A stretch of DNA of 32,127 bases from DAIUCA01 sp964613675 (GTDB lineage: Bacteria; Pseudomonadota; Gammaproteobacteria; Competibacterales; Competibacteraceae): the NCBI GenBank assembly GCA_964613675.1, contig CAZTIH010000016.1:1-32127 (forward strand), written 5' to 3'. The translations under genes and the position numbers were made by a program. The notes under the pieces are model-generated. The model worked only from the letters and a program-made list of their open reading frames with translations, searched no databases and was not told the DNA's origin. This document shows, in pieces, positions 16,088-24,830 of the stretch; positions within the stretch are counted from its first letter, which is position 1; the number at the start of each line of letters is the position of its first letter.

Positions 16088-18162
16088 ATGCCGTTACACC
16101 TTCTGCTATTACTTTTTTTCTGTTGTCCGCTACTGAGTTTTGCGCTCTCGGCACCTTTGCCTTTAGCCCCCGAACCGATTCACCGTTCCCTCGACCAAAC
16201 CATTTCGGGGCTGTTGAACCACTATCATTACCGTCGCGAACACCTCAACAATGAAATGTCTCGCCAAGCGTTTCAGAACTATTTAGACGCCCTAGACCCA
16301 ATTCGTGGACATTTTTTACGGGCAGAAGTCGATGAATTTCGCCGTCGTTACGCTGACACCCTCGACGAAAATCTACGGTCAGGCGACTTAGGACCGACTT
16401 TCGAGATTTACAATCGCTTTCAACAACGGCTCTTTGAACGAACCCAATTTGCGATCGAGCGTTTGCAGCAACCTTTTGATTTTACTGTCAATGAATCGCT
16501 TGAACTCGACCGTCGAGAGGCACCGTGGCCCGCGACCCTACAAGAGAAAAACGACTTTTGGCGGCGACGTCTGAAAAACGAAACGCTGGTTCTGATGATG
16601 GCCGGGAAAACCCAAGCCGAAGCCCGCGAAGCCTTGACTAAACGCTACGAAGGGCGTTGGCGACGTGCCCTACAGAACACCGCTGAAGATGCCTTTCAAT
16701 TGTACATGAATGCGATTGCCCAAAGTTTTGATCCTCACACCGCTTACTTCAGCCCACGCAATACCGAAAACTTCAACATTCAGATGCGCCTTTCTCTAGA
16801 GGGCATCGGAACCGTATTGCGGATGGATGAGGAGATGGTGACGGTTGTGCGTTTGGTGCAGGGCGGCCCAGCCTCGGCAAGTGGTCAATTGCAGCCCAAT
16901 GACTGGATTGTCGGCGTCGGGGCCAAGGACAATGCGATTGAGGACATCGTGGGATGGCGTCTCGATGATGTGGTCGATTTAATCCGTGGTCCCCGAGGGA
17001 CTCAAGTCTTTCTCAAAATCCTCCCTGCCGATGCACGCGGCACCCCCCGCATTATTTCCCTCATTCGAGATCGCATTAAACTCGAAGAACAGGCTGNNNN
17101 NNNNNNCAAAGTCGTGTCGAGACCCTCAAGGTGGGCCGTAATACACTTAAAGTTGGCATTATCAACTTACCGACATTTTACAGCGATTTTTCGGCGGCAC
17201 AGCGGGGCGATGGCGACTACCGCAGTACCACAAGAGATGTGCGTCACCTCATCGAAGGGTTGCAAGAACAAAACATCGACGCGCTCCTCATGGATTTGCG
17301 TGGAAATGGGGGCGGTTCGCTCCAAGAAGCGGTTGATTTAACGGGACTATTTATTACCGAAGGCCCGGTGGTACAGGTACGTAATCATCGTGGCAATGTG
17401 GAAGTCGAACGCGATACTGACCCGACGGTAGCGTATGAAGGACCTCTGGTCGTCATGGTGGATCGGTTTAGTGCGTCCGCCTCGGAGATTTTTGCAGCCG
17501 CAATTCAGGATTACGGACGCGGCGTCGTGATTGGTTCTCCTACTTTCGGGAAGGGCACAGTTCAAACGCTACTCGATTTGAATCGTTTTATGCCTCGGGA
17601 AGCGGGTCGGTTGGGGCAAATTAAGCTAACGGTCGCCAAATTTTATCGAATCAGCGGTGGCAGTACTCAGCATCGCGGTGTGTTGCCCAACATCGAGCTG
17701 CCCTCTGCTTTTGGCGCGGATGAAGTGGGAGAAAGTGCCCAAAGAACTGCCTTGCCGTGGGATGAAATTCGTCCCCTGCAACATGTCACCAACACATTAC
17801 TACGGGGTTTGTTACCCGAATTGCGCCATCGTCATGAACAGCGGCTGTCCGAAGAACCTGCCCTCCAGCTTTGGCAACAACAAGTCAATTTACTGCGCAA
17901 ATCGCGGCGCGAATCGCGGACTTCGTTAAACCTTGCCGTGCGGGAAGCAGAACGCCAACAAGTCGAAAGTCGGGCACGGGCACAGGAAAACCAATGGCGA
18001 GCGCGGCAGGGAATGGCTCCCCTGGGCGATCACGAACCTCTTCCCGTCCGCGATGAGGAAGACCGTAACCGCCCAGATCCTCTTGGAGATGAAGCCGTTC
18101 GTATCACCGCCGATTTAGCGGATTTACTGCGCGATCGTCGCAACGCCTTGGTCATCCGTTAA
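16088..18162 (+). CDS. prc: Tail-specific periplasmic protease Prc (Tsp); interrupted by a ten-N gap
   Basis: Prc cleaves periplasmic proteins from the C-terminus and limits peptidoglycan hydrolases such as MepS in E. coli. The chain has a signal peptide (to about residue 21), an N-terminal helical domain, a PDZ domain (LSLEGIGTVLRMDEEMVTVVRLVQGG), and the S41 catalytic core with Ser in RFSASASEIFAAA and Lys in PTFGKGTVQ. The basic C-terminal DUF3340-type region follows. The ten N at 17097-17106 shift the frame. With a two-base gap it reads LEEQA-x-QSRVETL, aligning residue for residue with E. coli Prc, and gives about 688 residues. A GAGG precedes the ATG by about 11 bases. Confidence 0.95.
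17097..17106. other. Assembly gap (ten N) in prc
   Basis: The upstream frame ends one base into a codon (a G at 17096) and the downstream frame resumes on a codon boundary (CAA at 17107). The true gap must therefore be 2 modulo 3, and alignment with E. coli Prc suggests exactly two bases. The apparent frameshift is an artefact of the nominal gap length. Confidence 0.9.
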
Positions 18163-18185
18163 TTCCTTAACTCACTGAATTTTAT

Positions 18186-18229
18186 AAAAAATGATCCCCG
18201 CCTTCGCCATCAACGGAGACGGGGATTTT
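18186..18229. terminator. Bidirectional rho-independent terminator between prc and the CtpA-type protease
   Basis: Arms at 18194-18205 and 18215-18226 pair over 12 positions with one mismatch and one wobble, capped by a nine-base loop. Six A at 18186-18191 give a T run for the minus strand, and TTTT at 18226-18229 serves the plus strand. It lies between the stop of prc (18162) and the stop of the convergent gene (18240). Confidence 0.85.
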
Positions 18230-18239
18230 GATAGGTGAA

Positions 18240-19529
18240 TTACCGAAGTAACGAAATACCCTTGAGTAAATTCAACGCCTCGTACAACGGAAAATCGTTT
18301 TGCGCTAACTCTGTCGTGCTATCCACATCGCTTTGGGAATCGGGCATTCCTTCCGCGTCATCTTCCCCTTTTTCCTCTAAACCGTTGCGCAGATGGGCGG
18401 GTAAATCCGCTTCCCGCACTTCGGCGGCTAAACGCTCTTCCCGCGTCACGCGAATGGAAGCTAACCGAATGTCGGGCTGAATCCCCTCGGCTTGAATCGA
18501 ACGCCCTTGCGGCGTGAAATAACGTGCGGTAGTCAATTTAATCGCCGAACCGTTCGCTAACGGTAAAATCGTTTGTACAGACCCTTTCCCAAAGGTCGTT
18601 TCCCCCATAATGATGGCGCGGCGATGATCTTGCAGTGCCCCCGCCACGATCTCCGAAGCGGACGCCGATCCCCGATTGACCAACACGACGAGGGGCGCAC
18701 CGTCCAAAAGATCGCCGGGATTTGCGTTGAAATTTTGTCTTTCCTCGGGATTTCGGCCGGCGGTGTACACCAGCAATTCTTGACTATCAATAAACGCATT
18801 CGAGACCCCAACCGCCGCACTCAACACGCCCCCGGGATTGTTGCGCAAATCCAGCACCACCCCACGCAACCCCGTTTCCCCCATAGATTCGCGTAACGAA
18901 CTGATTTCGCTGATTAAATCCTGCGTGGTACGGGGTTGAAATTGGCTGATGCGCACATAACCGAACCCTGGCGCCAAAATGCGACTGCGCACGCTTCGCA
19001 CCTGAATCACGGCCCGCATCAATGTAAATGTTAGGGGTTGATCTTCTCCTTCGCGCAACACCGTCAACGTTACCGCAGTATCGGGCTGGCCGCGCATCCG
19101 CGTGACCGCATCGTTAAGCGACATCCCCTTTACCGGCGTGTCATCAATGCGCGTAATTAAATCCCCTGTGCGAATCCCCGCCCGTGCCGCTGGCGTGTCG
19201 TCGATGGGCGCCACCACGCGAATCAGGCCATCTTCCATGTTGACCTCAATCCCCAAGCCCCCAAACTCTCCCGTAGTACCTTCCTGTAACTCTCTGAATT
19301 CATTGGCATCCAGAAAAGAGGAATGGGGATCGAGATTGGATAACAACCCGCGAATGGCGTCCGTTAACAGACGGCGTTCGTCCACTGACTCCACATAATC
19401 TCGCTGCACGCGATCCAACACATCGCTTAAGGTCCGCAACTCTTCTAACGGTAGCTCCGCAGCCTGAAGCGGCGCCAAACTCAGTGCTAAGGCGCTTAAT
19501 ACACTGTAAAAACAAGGTTTTAGGGTCAT
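18240..19529 (-). CDS. ctpA: S41 carboxyl-terminal processing protease, CtpA type
   Basis: This 429-residue secreted or periplasmic serine protease has a signal peptide (MTLKPCFYSVLSALAL ... LQA), DPHSSFLDANEFRELQ, a PDZ domain (FGGLGIEVNMEDGLIRVV ... AGIRTGDLITRIDD) and the S41 core. The core has LDLRNNPGG, catalytic Ser in NRGSASASEIVAGAL, and Lys in TTFGKGSVQT. An acidic tail (about 380-410) follows. The ATG at 19529 is preferred over the longer frame (19685) because it starts the signal peptide and has GAGGAG six bases upstream. In many proteobacteria ctpA follows envC; that gene is not here. It is convergent with a second S41 protease, prc. Confidence 0.94.
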   Translation of the reverse strand: MTLKPCFYSVLSALALSLAPLQAAELPLEELRTLSDVLDRVQRDYVESVDERRLLTDAIRGLLSNLDPHSSFLDANEFRELQEGTTGEFGGLGIEVNMEDGLIRVVAPIDDTPAARAGIRTGDLITRIDDTPVKGMSLNDAVTRMRGQPDTAVTLTVLREGEDQPLTFTLMRAVIQVRSVRSRILAPGFGYVRISQFQPRTTQDLISEISSLRESMGETGLRGVVLDLRNNPGGVLSAAVGVSNAFIDSQELLVYTAGRNPEERQNFNANPGDLLDGAPLVVLVNRGSASASEIVAGALQDHRRAIIMGETTFGKGSVQTILPLANGSAIKLTTARYFTPQGRSIQAEGIQPDIRLASIRVTREERLAAEVREADLPAHLRNGLEEKGEDDAEGMPDSQSDVDSTTELAQNDFPLYEALNLLKGISLLR

Positions 19530-19652
19530 AACCGCTCCTCGCGGGATCACAACATAAAGCTCATTATCATACGCGGGCACGCAGCGACGCTGTGGTGGTG
19601 ACACATTGCGATTGCGGCTATGTTTTGCCGCCTTTTCTGAGGCGCGATCACG

Positions 19653-20081
19653 ATGGTGGAATTTCTCGATTTTGCTGCACGGCACTGGTACTTGTTTGCA
19701 GCGCTATTTGTCATTGTTGGGCTGTGGGTGGGAACCGAGGTAAGCCACGCCACCAGCGACATCAAAAGTTTGAATCCGCAAGCGGCATTGCGATGTGTCA
19801 ATGCGGATGACGGGCTGTTTCTCGATATTCGTCAGCCCGATGAACTCAAAAATGGCTTTATTCAGAACGCTATGAACCTCCCTTTGGGCGAACTTCCCCA
19901 GCGGCTTAAAGAAATCCAGCGTTACAAAGAAAAAAGCGTGGTGGTGTACTGCAATACGGGTAGTCGCGCCGACCGCGCTGCAAAACAACTTAAGGCCGAG
20001 GGATTTAAGGTCGTTCACACCTTGTCAGGAGGATTTCCCGCATGGGCCAGTGAAAATTTACCTATCCGTCGCAAAAAATAG
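19653..20081 (+). CDS. yibN: Membrane-anchored rhodanese-like protein (YibN type)
   Basis: This 142-residue protein has one N-terminal transmembrane helix (about 12-30) and a rhodanese domain with LDIRQPDELKNGFI. The active-site loop is YCNTGSRADRAA with the sulfur-accepting Cys100, and SGGFPAWA follows. The order yibN-grxC-secB-gpsA is the same as in E. coli, where YibN is an inner-membrane protein of unsettled function. A TGAGG ten bases upstream supports the start. The 123 bases between it and the divergent ctpA should hold both promoters. Confidence 0.92.
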   Translation: MVEFLDFAARHWYLFAALFVIVGLWVGTEVSHATSDIKSLNPQAALRCVNADDGLFLDIRQPDELKNGFIQNAMNLPLGELPQRLKEIQRYKEKSVVVYCNTGSRADRAAKQLKAEGFKVVHTLSGGFPAWASENLPIRRKK

Positions 20082-20139
20082 CGCACAATTTCACGTGTCC
20101 ATGCGTTTTCCAATTTCATTGCCATAGGCACCTTTTCTC

Positions 20140-20418
20140 ATGCCCAACATTTTGATGTACGCCTCAAGCTGGTGTCCCTACTGCCTTCGTGCAAAGGCGC
20201 TATTCGATAAGAAAAAAGTTAACTATCAATGGATTAGTGTAGATGGCCAACGCGAAGTCCGCGAACAAATGACCGAACGCACCGGGCGCACTTCCGTTCC
20301 CCAAATCTTCATTGATGACCGTCATATCGGGGGATGTGACGAGTTGTACGCCCTCGAAAAACAGGGTGAACTCGATCGGTTACTCTTTCCCGCCTCTCCT
20401 TCCAACTCCTCTAATTAG
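20140..20418 (+). CDS. grxC: Glutaredoxin 3
   Basis: This 92-residue dithiol glutaredoxin has the active site CPYC (Cys12/Cys15), the cis-Pro motif TSVPQIFID and the glutathione-binding GGCDEL. It reduces disulfides and mixed disulfides with glutathione, for example in ribonucleotide reductase. It lies between the rhodanese gene and secB, as in E. coli, 13 bases before the secB start. No strong ribosome binding site is visible. Confidence 0.97.
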   Translation: MPNILMYASSWCPYCLRAKALFDKKKVNYQWISVDGQREVREQMTERTGRTSVPQIFIDDRHIGGCDELYALEKQGELDRLLFPASPSNSSN

Positions 20419-20431
20419 TAGGTTAATTTTT

Positions 20432-20908
20432 ATGAGCGAAACGCCCCAATTTGCCCTTCAAAAGCTGTACATCAAGGATTCTTCCTTTGAGTCGCCCAAT
20501 GTCCCCGACATGTTCACGATCACCCCGCGACCAGAGGTCAACTTGCAAGTCCAAACCAACGTCAAGCCCTGGCGAGATTCTGTAGAAGTCTGCTTGAAAA
20601 TGACGGTGACGGTGAAAGTCGATAATCAAGTGGCTTATGTCGTGGAGTTGGAACAAGCGGGTCTATTCGTCGTAAAGGGTTATGAAGGCGAAAGTGAAAC
20701 GCAGATGTTAGAAGTGATCTGCCCCGAAATTCTGTACCCCTACGCCCGAGAAAGCATTGACGCCCTCATCGTACGCGGCGGCTTTCCGGCACTGATGTTG
20801 CACCCCATCGACTTCCGCACGATTTATCAACAGCGGCGCCAACAGCCCGCCGAAAATGCCCCTGCGAATGTAGAGGTATCCGCCCCAGATCAGACGACGC
20901 TTAATTAA
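20432..20908 (+). CDS. secB: Protein-export chaperone SecB
   Basis: SecB is a tetrameric cytosolic chaperone that delivers unfolded precursors to SecA. The protein has 158 residues from the ATG at 20432. A longer frame to 20312 exists but runs inside grxC and does not resemble SecB. Family landmarks are FALQKLYIKDSSFESPN, the strand VCLKMTVTVKV, CPEILYPYAR and LMLHPIDFRTIYQQR. The last segment is the SecA-contacting end. SecB is largely a proteobacterial protein, which supports the taxonomic reading. Confidence 0.98.
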   Translation: MSETPQFALQKLYIKDSSFESPNVPDMFTITPRPEVNLQVQTNVKPWRDSVEVCLKMTVTVKVDNQVAYVVELEQAGLFVVKGYEGESETQMLEVICPEILYPYARESIDALIVRGGFPALMLHPIDFRTIYQQRRQQPAENAPANVEVSAPDQTTLN

Positions 20909-20928
20909 CCTCGATTACGACGCATTCA

Positions 20929-21933
20929 ATGCCGGATTCGATAGCTGTTTTGGGGGCAGGCGCGTGGGGAACGGCCTTGGCGTTGGCCTGCCATCGGCGC
21001 GGTCATCGGGTGACATTGTGGGGGCATAACGACAATGAAATTCGTTCCCTCACGGTACATCGGGAAAATCGGCGTTATTTGCCGACCATTCCGTTGCCGC
21101 CCGATCTCCTCGCCACCGCTGATTTGAACGCCGCGTTAATTGACGCCGACGCGGTGTTGATCGTGGTGCCAAGTCACGCATTTGCAACGGTTTTTAAGCA
21201 GTTACCCACCGCGCTATGCCTTCATCGGGACATCGCGTGGGCGACAAAAGGGTTACACGATGGCCAGTTGCTTCACGAATGGGTGACTCAACAATTTCCC
21301 ACCTTACGGCCTGCGGTGATTTCCGGCCCAAGTTTTGCGCGGGAAGTCGCGCTTAATCTCCCCACTGCATTGACGGTAGCCTCTTTGGAAGCCCCCCATA
21401 GTTGGCGTTGGGTAGAGCGGCTTCACGGGGACCACTTGCGGGTTTACGCGAGTGCGGATGTCGTCGGGGTACAGCTCGGAGGCGCCATGAAAAACGCCCT
21501 CGCCATCGCCGTAGGCATTTCCGATGGACTGGGATTTGGGGCCAATGCACGGGCGGCCCTCATCACACGGGGCGTCGCTGAAATGACGCGCTTGGGCTTG
21601 GCGTTGGGCGGCCAAGCGGAAACTTTTATGGGACTGACGGGATTAGGCGATGTCGTGTTGACCTGTACGGATGACCAATCGCGTAACCGTCGTTTTGGGT
21701 TAGCAATTGGGAGAGGGGAGCCACTTACCGTTGCCGAACATCAAATTGGACTCGTAGAAGGGCGTTTAGCGACCCCTGCGCTGTTGCAACTGGGCCAGCG
21801 ATTGGGTGTGGACTTGCCCGTGATCGCGCAGGTTGCGGCGGTATTCGCTGGACAACCCCTTGAGCAAGCCGTGACCCAACTGTTGGCGCGGATGCCTAAA
21901 TCCGATCACCCGCTGTACGCATCGGCGCCGTAA
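20929..21933 (+). CDS. gpsA: NAD(P)-dependent glycerol-3-phosphate dehydrogenase
   Basis: GpsA makes sn-glycerol 3-phosphate from dihydroxyacetone phosphate for phospholipid synthesis. The 334-residue chain has the Rossmann motif VLGAGAWGTALA, the catalytic Lys in GGAMKNALAIAVG, ISGPSFAREVA, and GLTGLGDVVLTCT. It follows secB by 20 bases, the common gammaproteobacterial order. Its stop is only 20 bases from that of the convergent pilU, and no terminator hairpin is visible there. Confidence 0.98.
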   Translation: MPDSIAVLGAGAWGTALALACHRRGHRVTLWGHNDNEIRSLTVHRENRRYLPTIPLPPDLLATADLNAALIDADAVLIVVPSHAFATVFKQLPTALCLHRDIAWATKGLHDGQLLHEWVTQQFPTLRPAVISGPSFAREVALNLPTALTVASLEAPHSWRWVERLHGDHLRVYASADVVGVQLGGAMKNALAIAVGISDGLGFGANARAALITRGVAEMTRLGLALGGQAETFMGLTGLGDVVLTCTDDQSRNRRFGLAIGRGEPLTVAEHQIGLVEGRLATPALLQLGQRLGVDLPVIAQVAAVFAGQPLEQAVTQLLARMPKSDHPLYASAP

Positions 21934-21953
21934 TTAATTTATTTTTCAAGAAG

Positions 21954-23207
21954 TTACAACATCATCCCGCCATTTTCTTCGTCGTCTTGAATCGACAAAT
22001 CAATGAGCGGGGCTGATTTTTTGGGAGGGGCATTGGCACCACTGTTTTTGTTAAAATCAAAGTCGCTTCCCCCCCGCTCTCCTCGACCGCCAGGCCCCCC
22101 AGGACCGCCTGAATTCGCCGTAGCTGCCGAGGCATTCCCCCCCATATCCGAATCGTGAAGTCGAATTTTAAGCGCCACGTTATTGCGCGAGTCGGCATTT
22201 TTAATCGCTTCGTCCCGCGAAATTTTGCCCGCGACATATAGATCAAACAAGGCATCGTCGAAGGTTTTCATGCCGCCTTCGGTGGATTGCTCCATCGCTT
22301 CCTTAATCGTGTCGATTTTGCCTTTCTGAATGAGATCTGCAATGTAGGGCGAGTTTAACAATACCTCGACTGCTGGAACGCGCCCCCCTTCATGGGTACG
22401 AATCAAGCGTTGTGACACGATTGCCCGTAAATTCAACGATAAATCCATCAGCAACTGATCGCGGGCGTGTTCAGGGAAAAAGTTCACAATCCGCTCTAAT
22501 GCCCCGTTTGCGTTGTTGGCGTGAAGGGTAGAAAGGGCTAAATGGCCGGTTTCTGCGAATTGCAGCGCATATTTCATCACTTCCTTTGCCCGCACCTCCC
22601 CGATCAAAATCACATCCGGAGCCTGTCGCATAGCACTACGCAACGAGTTTTCATAACTATGCGTATCCATGCCAATTTCGCGTTGACCCACCACGGATTT
22701 TTTGTGGGGGTGGGTAAATTCGATGGGATCTTCAATGGTCAAGATGTGGCCGGGCGTGGTGGCGTTGCGATGGTCGATCATGGCCGCCAAAGTCGTTGAT
22801 TTACCCGAACCCGTCGCACCGACCACCATAATTAATCCGCGTTTTTCCATAATTAGGTTCTTCAAAACCACGGGTAAACCCAACATTTCGACGCTGGGAA
22901 TTTCGCCTTTGATATAGCGAACTACCAGCGACACTTCTCCCCGTTGCTTGTAAACATTGGCCCGAAATCGCCCTACGCCTTTTAACGGAATCGCAAAATT
23001 GAGTTCAAATTCGTGTTCAAATTCCTTGATTTGATCGTCCTTCATAATCGAGTACGCGATGGTGCGTACTTGGCCCGGCTCCAGGACTTTTGTGCCCACC
23101 GGTCGCACAATCCCGCTAATTTTGATGCTGACGGGGGCACCTACATATAAAAATAAATCTGAAGCGTCTTTATCGACCATCAGACGCAAGTAAGGGGCAA
23201 TGTCCAT
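21954..23207 (-). CDS. pilU: Type IV pilus retraction ATPase PilU, with Gly-rich C-terminal tail
   Basis: PilU is a hexameric PilT-like ATPase that assists pilus retraction. The 417-residue chain has a PAS-like N-domain, Walker A GATGSGKSTT, the Asp box (ILTIEDPIEF), Walker B (VILIGEVRAKEV) and the His box (GHLALSTLHANNANGALERI). The start TLRLMVDKDASDLFLYVGAPV-like region and MKYALQFAETGHLAL favour PilU over PilT. After about residue 345 there is an unusual low-complexity tail (GGPGGPGGRGERGG, then an acidic end DDEENGG). The ATG at 23207 has GGAG six bases upstream; an in-frame TTG at 23210 is less likely. The usual partner pilT is not in the window. The gene follows sthA by 17 bases. Confidence 0.93.
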   Translation of the reverse strand: MDIAPYLRLMVDKDASDLFLYVGAPVSIKISGIVRPVGTKVLEPGQVRTIAYSIMKDDQIKEFEHEFELNFAIPLKGVGRFRANVYKQRGEVSLVVRYIKGEIPSVEMLGLPVVLKNLIMEKRGLIMVVGATGSGKSTTLAAMIDHRNATTPGHILTIEDPIEFTHPHKKSVVGQREIGMDTHSYENSLRSAMRQAPDVILIGEVRAKEVMKYALQFAETGHLALSTLHANNANGALERIVNFFPEHARDQLLMDLSLNLRAIVSQRLIRTHEGGRVPAVEVLLNSPYIADLIQKGKIDTIKEAMEQSTEGGMKTFDDALFDLYVAGKISRDEAIKNADSRNNVALKIRLHDSDMGGNASAATANSGGPGGPGGRGERGGSDFDFNKNSGANAPPKKSAPLIDLSIQDDEENGGMML

Positions 23208-23224
23208 CAAAATCTCCGCAGAAG

Positions 23225-24631
23225 TTAGTGAACCACTCGATTTAACCCGTTGAGAGCCGCCACTCGGTAGGCTTCGGCCATCGTTGGATAATTGAACGTG
23301 GTGTTGATGAAGTAATCCACCGTGTTATGACCGCTGGGTTGCGCCATGATCGCCTGTCCAATATGGACGATCTCTGCCGCTTGGTCGCCAAAACAGTGAA
23401 TCCCCAAAATTTCAAGCGTTTCGCGGTGGAACAGCAGTTTCAGCATCCCCACGGTCTGTCCCGTAATCTGCGCCCGCGCTAGGTTCTTAAATGACGCATG
23501 CCCCACTTCATAGGGGATATTTTCTTTGGTTAACTCCGCCTCTGTCCGCCCCACCGAACTAATTTCGGGCGACGTGTAAATCCCGGTTGGAATGTCCTTA
23601 ACCAGTCGATGATCGCAGTGGTTGTAAATCAAGTGAGTGGCGGCAAAACGCCCTTGATCGTAGGCCGCGCTGGCTAGGCTGGGATAACCGATTATGTCGC
23701 CCGCTGCGTAAATGTGCGAAATTTTGGTCTGATAATTCTCGTTGACTTCGAGTTGCCCCCGACCATTAGGCGTCAACCCCAATGTTTCTAGGCCCATATT
23801 CTGGGAGTTGCCCGTTCTCCCGTTGGCCCACAAAAAGATGTCGGCTTTAATTTTTTTCCCCGACTTGAGATGCAACACGATGCCGTGCTCTTGGGTTTCC
23901 ACGGTTTCGTAACTTTCATTATGGCGAATCATCACGCCTTGGTCGCGAAGGTGGTAGCTCAAAGCATCCGAAATCTCGTCATCCAAAAACGACAGCAAGC
24001 GATCCCGATTGTTGATGAGATCGACCTTACACCCCATCTGCCGAAACATGCTGGCGTACTCACACCCAATCACCCCCGCGCCGTAAATAATGATCGACGC
24101 CGGCGTAAACGACATGCTCAACAGCGTATCGCTATCAAAAATAAACGGATGATTAAAATCCACATCCCGAGGGCGATAGGGACGGGAACCAGTCGCGATG
24201 ACAAAATTATCCGCGTGCAACCGTTGGGGACGGGGATGGATGGGGTTTTCAATCTCCACCGTATGCTCATCGAGAAACCGCGCCTGCCCCCGATACACCG
24301 AGACATGATTGCGATCGTACAAATCTTGACGCATGGCTGTTTGACGAGAGATGACCGTTTCTGCCGTCCGCAACAAATCGGGAAAGGTAAACCGCGCGGG
24401 TTTGTCCATCAGACTGCGAAATAACGGGTTACGGTTGAATTCCAGCATGGATGAAATCGCAAATCGCAAGGCTTTTGAAGGAATTGTGCCCCAATGGGTA
24501 CACCCCCCGCCCACTTGCGCATACTTCTCTACGACCGCGACGGTTTTCCCTGATTTAACCGATTTCATCGCCGCGCCCTCGCCTCCGGGACCCGTACCAA
24601 TAATAATAATGTCGTAATTTTTCTCGCTCAA
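23225..24631 (-). CDS. sthA: Soluble pyridine nucleotide transhydrogenase
   Basis: SthA is a FAD flavoprotein that moves reducing power from NADPH to NAD. The 468-residue chain (E. coli 466) starts at a TTG at 24631 with GGAGG eight bases upstream. The frame continues to 24700 but that part is not family-like. Motifs are GTGPGGEGAAM for FAD binding, VGGGCTHWGTIPSKAL, GAGVIGCEYASMF for the pyridine nucleotide, and the C-terminal TTFNYPTMAEAYRVAALNGLNR. As in other SthA proteins the redox disulfide is incomplete: Cys then Thr (CTHWGT) instead of CxxxxC. It is divergent from mrcB. Confidence 0.96.
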   Translation of the reverse strand: MSEKNYDIIIIGTGPGGEGAAMKSVKSGKTVAVVEKYAQVGGGCTHWGTIPSKALRFAISSMLEFNRNPLFRSLMDKPARFTFPDLLRTAETVISRQTAMRQDLYDRNHVSVYRGQARFLDEHTVEIENPIHPRPQRLHADNFVIATGSRPYRPRDVDFNHPFIFDSDTLLSMSFTPASIIIYGAGVIGCEYASMFRQMGCKVDLINNRDRLLSFLDDEISDALSYHLRDQGVMIRHNESYETVETQEHGIVLHLKSGKKIKADIFLWANGRTGNSQNMGLETLGLTPNGRGQLEVNENYQTKISHIYAAGDIIGYPSLASAAYDQGRFAATHLIYNHCDHRLVKDIPTGIYTSPEISSVGRTEAELTKENIPYEVGHASFKNLARAQITGQTVGMLKLLFHRETLEILGIHCFGDQAAEIVHIGQAIMAQPSGHNTVDYFINTTFNYPTMAEAYRVAALNGLNRVVH

Positions 24632-24775
24632 AGCTGCTTCCTCCGCGTGAGTTAAACAGTGTCGTGGTGGTAAGGCGACGCGCACCCGCCGCCTGTGCAC
24701 CTATGGTAACAGAACGATTCTGGTAGGCCGCCCCCATCCCTAGGTTCCACAATGTTCACCTCAATGTGTCCTGTC

Positions 24776-24797
24776 TTGACATAAAAACCTGTGTCAA
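24776..24797. promoter_or_regulatory. Inverted repeat TTGACA-N10-TGTCAA between sthA and mrcB
   Basis: A perfect 6-base inverted repeat with a 10-base AT-rich spacer sits 33 bases before the mrcB start and 145 bases before the sthA start. Each arm also matches the sigma-70 -35 hexamer, one on each strand. No convincing -10 hexamer lies at 16-18 bases on either strand, so an operator is as plausible as a promoter element. Confidence 0.35.
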
Positions 24798-24830
24798 ATT
24801 CTGTTAGCTGAACTTTTTGGAGAAACTGAC

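Noticed and set aside
16088..18162. prc as two genes or a frameshifted gene
   Set aside because: The two frames meet at a ten-N gap and fit one protein when the gap is two bases.
19530..19685. Longer N-terminus for the CtpA-type protease
   Set aside because: It would bury the signal peptide 52 residues in; the ATG at 19529 has a strong ribosome binding site.
20312..20431. Longer N-terminus for SecB inside grxC
   Set aside because: The added residues do not resemble SecB; the ATG at 20432 gives the normal length and start.
23870..24424. 184-codon open frame opposite sthA
   Set aside because: It lies wholly inside sthA on the other strand, has no family features and owes its length to codon bias.
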